From: Kaistella flava (ex Peng et al. 2021)
Lineage (GTDB): Bacteria > Bacteroidota > Bacteroidia > Flavobacteriales > Weeksellaceae
Reading direction: 5' to 3'
Assembly (NCBI RefSeq): GCF_015191005.1
Contig: NZ_CP040442.1
Coordinates: 3,286,001-3,350,000 of the forward strand
Length of the DNA: 64,000 nucleotides
Below the pieces are notes generated by a model. It did no database searches. It had not been told where the DNA came from and worked only from the letters and a program-made list of their open reading frames with translations. This document shows positions 27,274-34,737 of this stretch, one piece after another; positions within the stretch are counted from its first letter, which is position 1; each line of letters begins with the position of its first letter. Made by a program: the position numbers and the translations under genes.

Positions 27274-27498
27274 ATGAGCACGGCTGAAATTAAATTAGAT
27301 TTAATCAATAAAATTACCAACTTAAAAGAAATTTGGATTATTGAAGAGATTCAAAAACTTTTAGATTTTGAATTAGATGAAGGTGTTTTTGAAGTTTCTT
27401 CTTTGCAAAAAGAGAGACTAATTAAAGCCAAAAATGATACTGTTCTTTCAGAAGAAGAAGCAAATACCGAAATTGAAAAGTGGCTACAAGAAAAATAA
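27274..27498 (+). CDS. Antitoxin of a ParE-type toxin-antitoxin pair
   Basis: 74 acidic residues. The helical N-terminus (STAEIKLDLINKITNLKEIW) and the C-terminal KNDTVLSEEEANTEIEKWLQ match the small antitoxin-like proteins that precede RelE/ParE toxins in Bacteroidota. The last 19 nt overlap the start of the toxin gene, a classic coupling. It would bind and neutralise the toxin and probably repress the operon; a DNA-binding domain is not obvious. Confidence 0.8.
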   Translation: MSTAEIKLDLINKITNLKEIWIIEEIQKLLDFELDEGVFEVSSLQKERLIKAKNDTVLSEEEANTEIEKWLQEK

Positions 27499-27779
27499 AT
27501 TGGACAAAAGAAGCCAACTTTGAAAGGAAGGAGATTCTTGTGTATTGGATTAATAGAAATAAATCTAAATCCTATAGTATTAAATTGAATAAACTATTCA
27601 TAAATACTTTAAAACAAATTTCTGACAATCCAAAAATTGGTCGAAAAACAGACTTTGGAAATGTGCGAGTGAAAATTGTTCGAGATTATCTTCTTTTCTA
27701 TGAATTTGATATAAAACAAATTAAAGTGTTATCTCTTTGGGATGGAAGAAGAGACGACAACACTATTCCACTAAAATAA
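27480..27779 (+). CDS. RelE/ParE-family toxin
   Basis: 99 basic residues. The fold pattern INWTKEANFERKEILVYWIN ... ISDNPKIGRKTDFGNVRVKI ... YLLFYEFDIKQIKVLSLWDG RR fits ParE/RelE toxins, including the C-terminal LSLWDGRRD. No ATG is available; the GTG at 27480, inside the antitoxin gene, is the likely start and gives translational coupling. Target (gyrase or ribosome-bound mRNA) cannot be told. Confidence 0.85.
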   Translation: MATRKINWTKEANFERKEILVYWINRNKSKSYSIKLNKLFINTLKQISDNPKIGRKTDFGNVRVKIVRDYLLFYEFDIKQIKVLSLWDGRRDDNTIPLK

Positions 27780-27800
27780 AATTGTAAATAGATAAATAAT

Positions 27801-28568
27801 ATGACCGACGATAAATTAGCTGTCCTCATCGACGCGGACAATGTTCCCTATAAAAATGTGAAAGAAATGTTGGAGGAAATTTCCAAAAATGGAACTCCGA
27901 CAATTAAAAGAATTTATGCCGATTGGACGAAACCAACAGTTTCAGGCTGGAAGAATGTTCTTTTAGAAAACGCAATTACACCAATCCAACAATATAGTTA
28001 CACGACGGGAAAAAACTCCAGTGACAGTGCCTTGATTATTGATGCGATGGATATTTTATATTCTGAAAAAGTAACGGGGTTTTGTATCGTTTCCAGTGAC
28101 AGTGATTTCACTAGATTGGCGACAAGACTTCGAGAAGCGGGAATGATGGTGATGGGATTTGGCGAAAAGAAAACACCGAAACCTTTTATCTCTGCCTGCG
28201 ATAAATTTATTTATCTGGAAATATTAAATGATACAGAAGATTCTGATAAAGATTCTGAAAAGGGGTCCGAAAATACAGTAAGTAAGAAAACGGAGAAACA
28301 AAAACGCAAAAAAGAGCCACTTAGTAAAGTTGATGGCAGAACCATTAAATTGATCACAGAAAGTATCAACGATTTAGGCGACGAAGATGGTTGGACTTTT
28401 CTAGGAAACTTAGGCAGTTTTATTATTAAAAAGAAACCTGACTTTGATCCGCGAAATTTCGGTTTCCCAAAACTATTACCTTTAATTAAAAGTATCGGTA
28501 AGATTGAAATTGATGAACGTGAAACCGGCGTGAACAATATCAGACATATTTATGTGAAAGTAAAATAA
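27801..28568 (+). CDS. NYN-domain protein with C-terminal LOTUS/OST-HTH domain
   Basis: 255 residues. The N-terminal NYN (PIN-like) domain has acidic sites in LAVLIDADNVPYKNVKEMLE, NSSDSALIIDAMDILY and CIVSSDSDFTRLATRLREAG, consistent with a metal-dependent RNase. A Lys/Glu/Ser linker (about 145-180) leads to a LOTUS-type winged helix (about 182-253, with EDGWTFLGNLGSFIIKKKPD and FDPRNFGFPKLLPLI). Such proteins are thought to bind and process structured or G-rich RNA. It starts 21 nt after the toxin gene and may share its promoter. Substrate unknown. Confidence 0.88.
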   Translation: MTDDKLAVLIDADNVPYKNVKEMLEEISKNGTPTIKRIYADWTKPTVSGWKNVLLENAITPIQQYSYTTGKNSSDSALIIDAMDILYSEKVTGFCIVSSDSDFTRLATRLREAGMMVMGFGEKKTPKPFISACDKFIYLEILNDTEDSDKDSEKGSENTVSKKTEKQKRKKEPLSKVDGRTIKLITESINDLGDEDGWTFLGNLGSFIIKKKPDFDPRNFGFPKLLPLIKSIGKIEIDERETGVNNIRHIYVKVK

Positions 28569-28638
28569 TGAGATGAAATGTAATCTTTCGAAGATTTTTA
28601 TTTCACGTTTTTTGAAAATAATTCGATTTATAGTTCTC

Positions 28639-28706
28639 GCAGATTTAGCAGATTAATTCAAATGATAAATTGTAATTAATGATCTGCTAAATCACCTAGA
28701 TCCGCG
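28639..28706. repeat. Imperfect palindrome built from CAGATTTAG words
   Basis: Left arm CGCAGATTTAGCAGATTAAT pairs with the right arm ATTAATGATCTGCTAAATC, with a looser outer part (AGATCCGCG). The left arm is a near-tandem of a 9-mer (CAGATTTAG CAGATTAAT). Confidence 0.6.
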
Positions 28707-28848
28707 GGAGTAAATACAGATATTGAAAGTTTTATAATTTCCGACGGGAATCTTAATGCTCTTCACTTCTTAATTGAAAGCTTAATGGTTTATTTTCATT
28801 CATTTTTAAACTTAAGTTTTTAAGATAGTTATCAATATTTTAAAACAA

Positions 28849-28880
28849 AAGAAACGCATCCCAAAAAGATGCGTTTCTCT
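28849..28880 (-). terminator. Terminator after punA
   Basis: Perfect 11-bp stem AGAAACGCATC / GATGCGTTTCT on either side of an 8-nt loop, with T/A runs around it; 20 nt beyond the punA stop. Confidence 0.8.
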
Positions 28881-28899
28881 ATTTATATTTTTAAAAAAA

Positions 28900-29718
28900 T
28901 TAGGCGTTGTAATTTTTCACTAAGCCTTTCACAATTTTAATAACGTTCGGCATTGCTTTATCAGCAGCTTGCAAAACTTCTTCGTGAGAAACGGTGAAAG
29001 CGATTTCCGGTCCGCCAACATCGGTAATAATGGAAATTCCGAAACAATCCATTCCCTGATGTTTAGCGATAATCACTTCAGGAACGGTGCTCATTCCAAC
29101 AGCGTCTCCACCGATGGCGCGAATCATTCCATATTCAGCCGGAGTTTCGAAAGTTGGACCTTGTAAAGCGACATAACAACCTTGATGCGCTTTGATGCCT
29201 AAATCTTTGGCAACGTTTGCAGCGACTTCAATCATTTTTTTATTGTAAGGCTCGCTCATATCCACAAATCGTGGGCCCATTTCATCTATATTTTTACCAC
29301 GCAATGGATGTTCCGGCATCATGTTGATGTGATCATTTATAATCATTACATCAGCAACATTAAAGTCCGGATGTACACCACCGGCAGCATTTGATAAAAT
29401 TAAATTTTTAATTCCTAATAAATGAAAAACTCTGAAAGGGAAAACAACGGTTTGGATATCGTGACCTTCATAATAATGAAATCGGCCACTCATCATCAAT
29501 ACTTTTTTACCTTCAAGTATTCCGTAGATTAATTGTCCGCCATGTCCCGCAACGGTTGTTTGAGGGAAATTGGGAATTTCGGGATATTCTAAAATGTGAA
29601 TCGGTTCTACTTCATCTTTTAGTTTTCCTAAACCTGAACCTAAAACGATTGCAAAATCAGGAGTGTCCAGAATAATGTTTTTGATAAAACTTGCAGTCTC
29701 TTTAATTTTTTCTAACAT
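28900..29718 (-). CDS. punA: Purine-nucleoside phosphorylase
   Basis: 272 residues of the trimeric PNP class. Motifs are VLGSGLGKL near the N-terminus, TVAGHGGQLIYG, LSNAAGGVHPDF (phosphate/base site), and GDAVGMSTVPEVI near residue 205. It splits (deoxy)guanosine and inosine with phosphate for purine salvage. Its start overlaps the end of lpxK by 17 nt, so the two are coupled. Confidence 0.93.
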   Translation of the reverse strand: MLEKIKETASFIKNIILDTPDFAIVLGSGLGKLKDEVEPIHILEYPEIPNFPQTTVAGHGGQLIYGILEGKKVLMMSGRFHYYEGHDIQTVVFPFRVFHLLGIKNLILSNAAGGVHPDFNVADVMIINDHINMMPEHPLRGKNIDEMGPRFVDMSEPYNKKMIEVAANVAKDLGIKAHQGCYVALQGPTFETPAEYGMIRAIGGDAVGMSTVPEVIIAKHQGMDCFGISIITDVGGPEIAFTVSHEEVLQAADKAMPNVIKIVKGLVKNYNA

Positions 29719-30727
29719 AATCTAATATGATTTGATTAAAATCTTCCTTTCTGTCGATGTTCACATTGATAGGCCAATAGTATACAAGATCTCTAAGGTA
29801 ATCAAAAGTTTTCAGTCTTACATAGTCTTTTTCAGTAGTAAGAATGAGTTTATATTCGCCGAGTTTCTTATATTCTGCAATGATATTTTTAATATCCTGA
29901 TCCGTAAAATTGTGATGATCGCGGAACTTTAAATGTTTTACTTTTTGAGAAAAACGAGCCAGATGTTTCAACAAAGGTTTCGGGTTTGCAATTCCGGTAA
30001 TTAACAAAATATCGTAGTAGTCCAGATTATTATCAGGAAGCATTTTGTTTCTTGAATAAACATTTTCATCATAACCAATACTCGAAAAGAAAACTTTTTG
30101 GTAATGTTGAGGTTTGATTCTCGAAATGTAATATTGCTTTTTCTCGTCGGTTAAATCTTCCGGGCATTTAGAAACCATAATAATCTGAGCGCGTCTTGCT
30201 CCACTTCTGCTTTCACGTAAATCTCCAGCAGGTAAAAGAAAATCTTTGAAATATGGATCATTATAATCCGTCATCAGAATATTAAACCCAGGTTTTATGG
30301 CTCGGTGTTGATAAGCGTCGTCTAATAATAAGACGTTCAAATCCATATCGCCAATCATCTTTTTTGCACCAGGAACCCTTTCTTCAGAAACGCCAATAAC
30401 AAAACGGTTTTTGTAGCGTTCAAAAAGTTGCATCGCTTCATCACCAACGGTTTTGTAATTGCTGTCGTAATTCGTGATTCCGTAACCTTTAGTTACTCGT
30501 CCATAACCACGGGATAATACTCCTGTTCGGTAATGCTTGGATAGTAAATCTGCGATATACATCACCATAGGCGATTTTCCGCTGCCACCCACGGAGAGAT
30601 TTCCGACATTAATTATCGGAGTTTTAAATGTGGTCGATTTATAGATTCCCCAGTCATACATTACATTTCTAATGGCAGTTGCCAAATGATAACCTAGGGA
30701 AAAAGGGTAGAGGTACCATCTTTTCAT
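29702..30727 (-). CDS. lpxK: Tetraacyldisaccharide 4'-kinase
   Basis: About 341 residues from the ATG at 30727; an in-frame TTG three codons upstream falls inside a TAATTTTG promoter-like element. It phosphorylates the lipid A precursor at the 4' position at the inner membrane. The hydrophobic N-terminus (WYLYPFSLGYHLATAIRNVM) is followed by the P-loop NLSVGGSGKSPMVMYIADLL. LLLDDAYQHRAIKPGFNILM holds the conserved DDxxQH motif. It confirms a Gram-negative envelope. It is co-transcribed with punA. Confidence 0.94.
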   Translation of the reverse strand: MKRWYLYPFSLGYHLATAIRNVMYDWGIYKSTTFKTPIINVGNLSVGGSGKSPMVMYIADLLSKHYRTGVLSRGYGRVTKGYGITNYDSNYKTVGDEAMQLFERYKNRFVIGVSEERVPGAKKMIGDMDLNVLLLDDAYQHRAIKPGFNILMTDYNDPYFKDFLLPAGDLRESRSGARRAQIIMVSKCPEDLTDEKKQYYISRIKPQHYQKVFFSSIGYDENVYSRNKMLPDNNLDYYDILLITGIANPKPLLKHLARFSQKVKHLKFRDHHNFTDQDIKNIIAEYKKLGEYKLILTTEKDYVRLKTFDYLRDLVYYWPINVNIDRKEDFNQIILDYVRKN

Positions 30728-30733
30728 AGCTGA

Positions 30734-30741
30734 CAAAATTA
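30734..30741 (-). promoter_or_regulatory. Putative -7 element, leaderless lpxK
   Basis: TAATTTTG on the minus strand, exactly 6 nt before the lpxK ATG. This is the same spacing as for the MFS gene and folK. Confidence 0.45.
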
Positions 30742-30852
30742 CGTTTTTTTACGAGTAAAGGAAATAGTAAAAACCTCATTTTTATCACTTTCTTATTTTT
30801 AATGAATGATATAAATTTTCTAATTATAACCGTGGTTTTTAAACAATTTGCT

Positions 30853-30860
30853 TAATTTTG
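30853..30860 (+). promoter_or_regulatory. Putative -7 element for ddl
   Basis: TAATTTTG ends 18 nt before the ddl ATG; divergent to the lpxK promoter. Confidence 0.45.
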
Positions 30861-30878
30861 CTTCCATAGTTTTACCTC

Positions 30879-31865
30879 ATGAGCAAAAAAAATGTCGCCG
30901 TGGTGATGGGCGGATATTCTGACGAATATAAAGTTTCCCTAAAAAGTGGTCAATTAATTTTCGATTCGCTGGATCGTGATCTTTATAATGTGTATAAAGT
31001 GGTCATTCTTAAAGAGGAATGGTATTTCCTCGATGATCGTGGTGAAAAATCATCCATTAATAAAGCTGATTTTTCTGTAAGTTTAAGCAGTGGATTTAAA
31101 GTAAAGTTTGATGCCTGCTTTAATATTATTCACGGACGACCTGGCGAAAATGGCGAACTTCAAGCGTATTGGAATACCATCGGACAAAAATATACCGGTT
31201 GCGATTTCTATCAAAGTGCCTTAACTTTTAATAAAAAAGATACTTTAGCCGTACTTTCAAAATACGGAATTCCATCAGCGAAAAGTATTTATTTAAGACA
31301 TGGTGAAGAAATTAATGAAGATCAAATTATCAAAGAATTAGGCTTGCCTCTTTTTGTAAAACCGAATCAGTCTGGCTCCTCTTTAGGGATTTCAAAAGTA
31401 AAACAACAATCAGAATTAAAGAAAGCTTTGGAATTTGCTTTTGCAGAAGATGAAGAAATTTTAATTGAAAGTTTCCTTGATGGAATGGAAGTTTCTGTCG
31501 GCGTTGTTGATTTTAACAATGAAACAATTGTTTTGGGAATTACTGAAATTGTACCTTTCAAAGAATTTTTCGATTATGAAGCCAAATACGAAGGAGCTTC
31601 GGAAGAAATTACACCAGCCAGAATAGATGACGAAACTCGTAAAAGAGTTGAAGAGATTTCGAAACGGGCTTACGAAGCCTTAGGAATGAGCGGCTTCTCA
31701 AGAAGTGAATTCATCATTATGAACGGAATTCCTTACATGCTTGAAATGAATACCAATCCTGGATTTTCACCAGCTTCAATTCTTCCGCAACAGGCAAAAA
31801 TTTATGGAATTTCCATTAAAGATTTGTGCGGAAATGAAGTCGAAAAAGCCTTAGCGAAAAAATAA
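30879..31865 (+). CDS. ddl: D-alanine--D-alanine ligase
   Basis: 328 residues of the ATP-grasp fold. It joins two D-alanines for peptidoglycan. The start VAVVMGGYSDEYKVSLKSG, HGRPGENGELQAYWN, FVKPNQSGSSLGISKV (ATP loop), ILIESFLDGMEVSVGV, and the metal site YMLEMNTNPGFSPASILPQQ are all present. It heads a short plus-strand run with coaD and a TRIC-type channel gene. Confidence 0.96.
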   Translation: MSKKNVAVVMGGYSDEYKVSLKSGQLIFDSLDRDLYNVYKVVILKEEWYFLDDRGEKSSINKADFSVSLSSGFKVKFDACFNIIHGRPGENGELQAYWNTIGQKYTGCDFYQSALTFNKKDTLAVLSKYGIPSAKSIYLRHGEEINEDQIIKELGLPLFVKPNQSGSSLGISKVKQQSELKKALEFAFAEDEEILIESFLDGMEVSVGVVDFNNETIVLGITEIVPFKEFFDYEAKYEGASEEITPARIDDETRKRVEEISKRAYEALGMSGFSRSEFIIMNGIPYMLEMNTNPGFSPASILPQQAKIYGISIKDLCGNEVEKALAKK

Positions 31866-31938
31866 ATAAAAACTTTTCTATTTTAGATTTAAAAATTATT
31901 TTCATCTAAAATTTATAATTCAAAATCTAAAATCATTT

Positions 31939-32412
31939 ATGAGAGTTGCAGTTTTCCCGGGTTCATTCGATCCTATCACGCTTGGTCATTATGATATTGT
32001 CGAAAGGGCTTATCCTTTATTCGATAAAATTATTATTGCGATCGGACAGAACTCACAGAAGAAATATATGTTTTCTTTAGAGCAAAGAATGGAATTTATC
32101 CGCAAGTCATTTGAAAAATTCCCTAATATCGAAGTGGATCATTTTGAAGGATTAACCGTAGATTACTGTCACAGCAAAAATGTAAATTTCATCTTGCGTG
32201 GTCTCCGAAATCCTGCCGATTTTGAATTTGAAAAAGCGATTGCACAAACTAATAGAGAATTGACAAAAGACAATCAGATTGAAACGATATTTTTACTAAC
32301 ATCTTCCGGGAAGTCATTTATCAGCAGCAGTATTGTTCGCGAGATTATTACCTTCAATGGTAATTATGAAATCCTAGTTCCAGAAGCAGTTCGCGTTCAA
32401 CTTAAAAAATAA
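31939..32412 (+). CDS. coaD: Pantetheine-phosphate adenylyltransferase
   Basis: 157 residues. It adenylates 4'-phosphopantetheine to dephospho-CoA. The nucleotidyltransferase motif FPGSFDPITLGHYDIVERAY (TxGH) is at the N-terminus and the ISSSIVREI motif near the end. The 73-nt gap after ddl holds a short inverted ATTTTAGATTT / AAATCTAAAAT pair. The stop is followed 4 nt later by the TTG start of the next gene. Confidence 0.95.
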   Translation: MRVAVFPGSFDPITLGHYDIVERAYPLFDKIIIAIGQNSQKKYMFSLEQRMEFIRKSFEKFPNIEVDHFEGLTVDYCHSKNVNFILRGLRNPADFEFEKAIAQTNRELTKDNQIETIFLLTSSGKSFISSSIVREIITFNGNYEILVPEAVRVQLKK

Positions 32413-32416
32413 ATAA

Positions 32417-33055
32417 TTGCAAGTACAGGAAAACTTTACACTAGCCATCGAGATTTTGGGTACGGTTGCTTTTGCAATGTCGGGCAGTTTTGCTGCGATG
32501 CAAAAACGATTGGATCCTTTTGGTGTACTCATTATCGCCTTTGTAACTTCCGTTGGAGGCGGGACAATTCGTGATTTATTATTAAATGTTCCGGTTTTCT
32601 GGATGCACGACATGGTCATTTGTAGCGTAATTTTCATCACCTGTATCGTGTCGATGATCTTCAAATCGCTAGAGAAAAAATTTAAAGTCACCCTATTCCT
32701 GTTTGACAGTTTTGGGTTGGGATTATTTACCATTGTCGGAATTCAAAAAGGAATGAGTGCCGATTTGCATCCTATAATTTGTATCACTTTAGGAACGATC
32801 ACCGGTTGTTTTGGAGGAATCAGCCGTGATATTTTATTGAACAGAATTCCCTTAATTTTCCGAAAAGAAATTTATGCAACCGCCTGTATTGTTGGCGGCG
32901 GAATCTTTATCGCTTTAGTAAATTATACGACGCTTTCTTATGCACTGGTGCAGATTTTCACAATCCTTCTAATCGTTGTTATTAGAACGCTCGCCGTCAA
33001 ATACCAATGGCAGATTCCGAAGTTTTACGGTATCGATAACAATACGGAAATGTAA
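32417..33055 (+). CDS. Trimeric intracellular cation channel (TRIC/UPF0126) family protein
   Basis: 212 residues, about seven membrane segments, with the two internal repeats of the family: FGVLIIAFVTSVGGGTIRDL and ICITLGTITGCFGGISRDIL. Prokaryotic TRIC proteins form monovalent-cation channels in the inner membrane. Only a TTG start (32417) lies before the first membrane segment and directly after an in-frame stop; the first in-frame ATG would delete that segment, so TTG is chosen. It lies 4 nt after coaD. Confidence 0.88.
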   Translation: MQVQENFTLAIEILGTVAFAMSGSFAAMQKRLDPFGVLIIAFVTSVGGGTIRDLLLNVPVFWMHDMVICSVIFITCIVSMIFKSLEKKFKVTLFLFDSFGLGLFTIVGIQKGMSADLHPIICITLGTITGCFGGISRDILLNRIPLIFRKEIYATACIVGGGIFIALVNYTTLSYALVQIFTILLIVVIRTLAVKYQWQIPKFYGIDNNTEM

Positions 33056-33103
33056 AAGATTATGTTTTTTCAGGAGCAAATAGATTTGTGCTTCTTAGAA
33101 GTT

Positions 33104-33162
33104 TCGGTCCCGCTCTCCACTATATCCCGCCGAGGCGGGGATGTCGTTCCGATCGGGGCTAA
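33104..33162 (-). repeat. Structured repeat, copy B
   Basis: On the minus strand: arm TTAGCCCCGATCGGAACGAC, then a tight GC-rich hairpin (CCCGCC / GGCGGG at 33126-33139), then arm GATATAGTGGAGAGCGGGAC. Both arms match copy C (AGCCC.GATCG.A..G...ATCC and GAT....GGAGAGC.GGAC). It is markedly more GC-rich than the surrounding sequence. Confidence 0.65.
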
Positions 33163-33340
33163 AATGTCATTCAATTTGTTTTTTCAAAATTCCCCAAAAC
33201 CATTTCGTGATTCTAACATAAAGAGAATCGCATTTACAACCAGTCTCAAATTAAGAAATAGTACTAATTGTATTTATAAAATGATTTAAAACAACCGTGT
33301 CAAAGATTTTAAATTTTGATTGAATTGTTTATTTATTTTA

Positions 33341-33390
33341 TGCCACGAATGCACGAATATTTAATTTTTAATATTCGTGCATTCGTGGCA
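33341..33390. repeat. Perfect 21-bp inverted repeat
   Basis: Arms 33341-33361 and 33370-33390 are exactly complementary, with an 8-nt loop. Each arm is a tandem-like CACGAATG CACGAAT word. No T run follows directly, so it is not a standard terminator. Confidence 0.85.
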
Positions 33391-33463
33391 TTGTTTTTTC
33401 CAAAATAAGACTAATTAATACTTATAAATAGTGTCATTATTTTCGGCGCTCACTTCTTTCCAC

Positions 33464-33490
33464 AAAAAAAGCCCGAACTAATTCGGACTT
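33464..33490 (-). terminator. Terminator after the DUF2892/TPR-like gene
   Basis: GTCCGAA / TTCGGGC stem with a TTAG loop, followed by a T run on the minus strand. Confidence 0.75.
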
Positions 33491-33525
33491 CCTTTCATTA
33501 ACTACCTTAAATAATTGCTCTTCTA

Positions 33526-34092
33526 TTAAGAGAATTTCCCTCTGTTTCGCATATTTGGATTATGCATGTGTTTCTGCATTGATGGCATTTTCAACTGATC
33601 TTTCAGCATTTTAATCTGGTCAGTCATCATTCCGGCGGCATCTAATTTCTTAGCTTCTTCCAGTAAGTTTTTCGCTTCTTGGCGTCTTCCTTTTTGCATT
33701 GCTCCAGCTGCAATATTCAAAGTGGCCATTGCGCGGTCATGTTTCATATTTAAACCATATTCCAAGGCTTTTCTCATGAATGGCTCTACTTTCGAAGGAT
33801 TGTCCTGAGCTAAAGTAAGTCCTTGTAAATAATGGAAATAACCATATTGAGTCTTGTGCAATTGTGATTTGTAATTGGTGATTTTAGTCAGCCAACTCGC
33901 AGCTTTTACCATATTTTGTTTTCTCAAAAACCAAAATGCCAGTAAGATATATTCGTTTTTGAAAAAAAGTAAAACAGGAATAGCGGATAAAATAACCACC
34001 ACGATTCCCCAGCCAATATTTCTGTTCATCATCAGGTAAACTCCGAAAGCAATCATTATTGCAGTGATGACGAATTTTATGTATTTATTCAT
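33526..34092 (-). CDS. Membrane protein with TPR-like soluble domain
   Basis: 188 residues. Two membrane segments at the N-terminus (about 6-20 and 27-45) are followed by a helical repeat region (about 55-165) in which pairs of helices such as YFHYLQGLTLAQDN and RAMATLNIAAGAMQKGRRQE look like tetratricopeptide units. The tail is Met-, Asn- and Arg-rich. The N-terminus resembles DUF2892. It is likely a scaffold at the inner membrane; no enzyme motif. Single gene with its own terminator and TATCTTTG element. Confidence 0.65.
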   Translation of the reverse strand: MNKYIKFVITAIMIAFGVYLMMNRNIGWGIVVVILSAIPVLLFFKNEYILLAFWFLRKQNMVKAASWLTKITNYKSQLHKTQYGYFHYLQGLTLAQDNPSKVEPFMRKALEYGLNMKHDRAMATLNIAAGAMQKGRRQEAKNLLEEAKKLDAAGMMTDQIKMLKDQLKMPSMQKHMHNPNMRNRGKFS

Positions 34093-34110
34093 TGTTCAAT
34101 TTTAGTGGTG

Positions 34111-34118
34111 CAAAGATA
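34111..34118 (-). promoter_or_regulatory. Putative -7 element for the TPR-like gene
   Basis: TATCTTTG on the minus strand, 18 nt before the ATG. Confidence 0.4.
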
Positions 34119-34163
34119 ATAATTTGTGTGGAAAATAGAAGTCAACTGTAGAATTCTTAAATT

Positions 34164-34661
34164 CTAGACTAATTTGACTTTTCTCTCGTAGGTTTGGAAA
34201 CAGAAATCGAACTCATTATTCTCATCTTTTTCGTGACAAACCTCTTCTATTTTGTTCCAGATTTTTGGACTGATTTTGGGGAAGAAAGTATCCGCTTCTA
34301 ATTTTGCCTGTACTAAAGTTACTTCTAATTTATCAGTCAAATCCAGTGTTTGTTCGTAGATATTTCCGCCACCGATAATGAAAACTTGTTCGTCAATTTT
34401 CTTGGCAAATTTTACGGCTTCTTTTACACTTCCAACAATTAAAATTCCTTCTGCGAACCAGTCTTGTTTTCTACTGACTACAATATTCGTACGGTTGGGA
34501 AGTGGTTTGCCAATGCTTTCATAAGTTTTGCGACCCATGATAATTGGATGTTCAGAAGTGAGTTCTTTAAAATGTTTCAAATCTTTTGGAAGATGCCAAA
34601 GTAACTGATTGTCTGCACCAATTTCATTGTCTAACCCCATTGCCACAACAATTGTTATCAT
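34164..34661 (-). CDS. folA: Dihydrofolate reductase
   Basis: 165 residues. It reduces dihydrofolate with NADPH. Motifs are VVAMGLDNEIGADNQLLWHL (substrate-binding start), HPIIMGRKTYESIGKPLPNR (NADPH binding) and VFIIGGGNIYEQTL. The acid residue following LWHLPKDL is as expected (Asp). Single gene, divergent from lemA; a TAAATTTG element precedes it. folK of the same pathway is at 48933. Confidence 0.95.
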   Translation of the reverse strand: MITIVVAMGLDNEIGADNQLLWHLPKDLKHFKELTSEHPIIMGRKTYESIGKPLPNRTNIVVSRKQDWFAEGILIVGSVKEAVKFAKKIDEQVFIIGGGNIYEQTLDLTDKLEVTLVQAKLEADTFFPKISPKIWNKIEEVCHEKDENNEFDFCFQTYERKVKLV

Positions 34662-34677
34662 TTAATTTAAATTTTTA

Positions 34678-34685
34678 CAAATTTA
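34678..34685 (-). promoter_or_regulatory. Putative -7 element for folA
   Basis: TAAATTTG on the minus strand, 16 nt before the folA ATG. Only 12 nt separate it from the opposing LemA element. Confidence 0.45.
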
Positions 34686-34697
34686 GCACATAATTTG

Positions 34698-34705
34698 TAT
34701 ATTTG
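34698..34705 (+). promoter_or_regulatory. Putative -7 element for the LemA operon
   Basis: TATATTTG ends 32 nt before the LemA ATG. It faces away from the folA element, so the two polymerase sites overlap and may compete. Confidence 0.45.
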
Positions 34706-34737
34706 GGTATCACATTAAATTAAAAAAATAATAAACT

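Larger units (their letters stand above)
28569..28899. other. Gene-free gap between the NYN gene and punA
   Basis: 331 nt without a convincing gene. It holds a degenerate inverted repeat at 28639-28706 and the punA terminator at 28849-28880. The rest is AT-rich. Confidence 0.5.
33056..33525. other. Gene-free gap with two repeat elements
   Basis: 470 nt. It holds structured repeat copy B (33104-33162), the 21-bp hairpin (33341-33390) and a terminator (33464-33490). I see no supportable gene; a 75-codon open frame here runs through the repeat. Confidence 0.6.

Noticed and set aside
28639-28706. Palindrome as terminator of the NYN gene
   Set aside because: The stem is imperfect, long-range and lacks a T tract, so it was listed as a repeat only.
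33062-33289. 75-codon plus-strand open frame
   Set aside because: It is made mostly of structured repeat copy B and has no coding pattern.
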